From contig DDES01000062.1 of assembly GCA_002336765.1 (NCBI GenBank), positions 1 to 6,881 on the forward strand: DNA of 6,881 nucleotides, in the 5' to 3' direction. This document shows, piece by piece, positions 6,350-6,881 of this stretch (its first letter is position 1; the number at the start of each line of letters is the position of its first letter). A program made the translations under genes and the position numbers. The notes beneath the pieces are model-generated. The model ran no database searches and was not told the DNA's origin. It was given only the letters and a program-made list of their open reading frames with translations. This stretch comes from Novosphingobium sp. UBA1948 (GTDB taxonomy: Bacteria > Pseudomonadota > Alphaproteobacteria > Sphingomonadales > Sphingomonadaceae).

Positions 6350-6881
6350 GTGCCACAGACCAATGCCAAAGATGCGGCAGCCGATGCGGCATGGGTCAAG
6401 GTGCATGGCGCCTCCGATCTGCAATTTGCCCCGCTGCCCGAATGGCACCCCGAGCCGCCGCCCGCATGGCTGGAAGCTTTGGGCCGGTTCCTGAGGGACC
6501 TGTTCGAGCCCATCGCTCGCGTTCTGGGCGTGTCGTGGCCTGTGCTGCAATGGTGCATCTATGGACTGCTGGCGCTGGGCGTGCTGCTGCTGGTTTGGCG
6601 CATTGCCGCGCCTTTGTGGACCGAGCGTCAGCGCAAACAGCCCGAAGCCGAAGCGGCATGGGTGCCCGACCAGATCGCCGCCCGCGCGCTGCTGGAAGAT
6701 GCCGACCGGCTCGCTGCCGAGGGCCGGTTTGACGAGGCGGCGCATCTGTTGCTGCTGCGCTCGTTCGACCATATTGCCGATACGCGACCCGAATGGCTGG
6801 CCCCTGCTTCCACCGCGCGCGAGATTGCGGGGTTGAGCGCGCTGCCCGCTGCCGCGCGCGCCGGTTTTGCCCGCATCACCG
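6350..6881 (+). CDS. Single-pass membrane protein resembling DUF4129-domain proteins, 3'-truncated
   Basis: The visible 177 residues begin at GTG (6350) and run off the window. About 60 N-terminal residues are mainly soluble (FAPLPEWHPEPPPAWLEALGR), then one membrane segment spans about 66-88 (LQWCIYGLLALGVLLLVWRI), followed by a charged, Ala-rich helical part. Residues 105-177 have WVPDQIAARALLEDADRLA, EGRFDEAAHLLLLRSFDHI and WLAPASTAREIAGL. The pattern of repeated Leu in a helix, then Pro-Ser/Ala-Thr-Ala-Arg-Glu-Ile, is that of the DUF4129 C-terminal domain as I remember it. In sphingomonads such genes often precede DUF4350, MoxR-type AAA ATPase and DUF58 genes, a set of unclear function linked to envelope or cofactor maturation; none of these lies inside this window. 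The gene follows pheA on the same strand and may be co-transcribed. The family call comes from recall and needs a profile search. Confidence 0.72.
   Translation, partial: MPQTNAKDAAADAAWVKVHGASDLQFAPLPEWHPEPPPAWLEALGRFLRDLFEPIARVLGVSWPVLQWCIYGLLALGVLLLVWRIAAPLWTERQRKQPEAEAAWVPDQIAARALLEDADRLAAEGRFDEAAHLLLLRSFDHIADTRPEWLAPASTAREIAGLSALPAAARAGFARIT

Noticed and set aside
5349..6392. 347-codon open frame on the minus strand opposite pheA
   Set aside because: It is a GC-driven shadow of a clear prephenate dehydratase and has no recognisable domain.

Overview
The window comes from a high-GC alphaproteobacterium, most likely a member of Sphingomonadales (Novosphingobium/Sphingobium-like). This is judged by eye from GC-rich codon use, a monofunctional prephenate dehydratase with the alphaproteobacterial form of the ACT domain, a membrane-anchored mitochondrial-type cytochrome c, and the order cytochrome c / prephenate dehydratase / DUF4129-like protein, which I recall from sphingomonads. 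No mobile element, CRISPR array, tRNA or rRNA is visible.

Layout: (1) 1-1207, minus strand: glutamine-dependent NAD+ synthetase (nadE), with its C-terminal third outside the window. (2) 1208-1315: short divergent intergenic region. (3) 1316-2956, plus: exported protein of unknown function with TPR-like helical repeats and a distinct C-terminal domain. (4) 3034-4503, plus: D-Ala-D-Ala carboxypeptidase/endopeptidase of the PBP4 class (dacB). (5) 4510-4547: a strong hairpin that can end transcription from both sides. (6) 4567-5166, minus: membrane-anchored class I cytochrome c. (7) 5167-5381: divergent leader region of 215 bases with a candidate promoter, an 11-base direct repeat and two mutually exclusive small hairpins. 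(8) 5382-6281, plus: prephenate dehydratase (pheA). (9) 6350 to the window end, plus: N-terminal part of a membrane protein resembling DUF4129-domain proteins, starting at GTG.

The genes are mainly housekeeping: NAD synthesis, peptidoglycan remodelling, respiratory electron transfer and phenylalanine synthesis. The unknown exported protein and dacB lie on the same strand 77 bases apart and both carry export signals, so they may be co-transcribed and work in the periplasm, but nothing in the sequence proves a functional link. The less explained parts are the unknown exported protein, the pheA/cytochrome intergenic region, and the start of the DUF4129-like locus. I do not see strong evidence for a new multi-gene system in this window.
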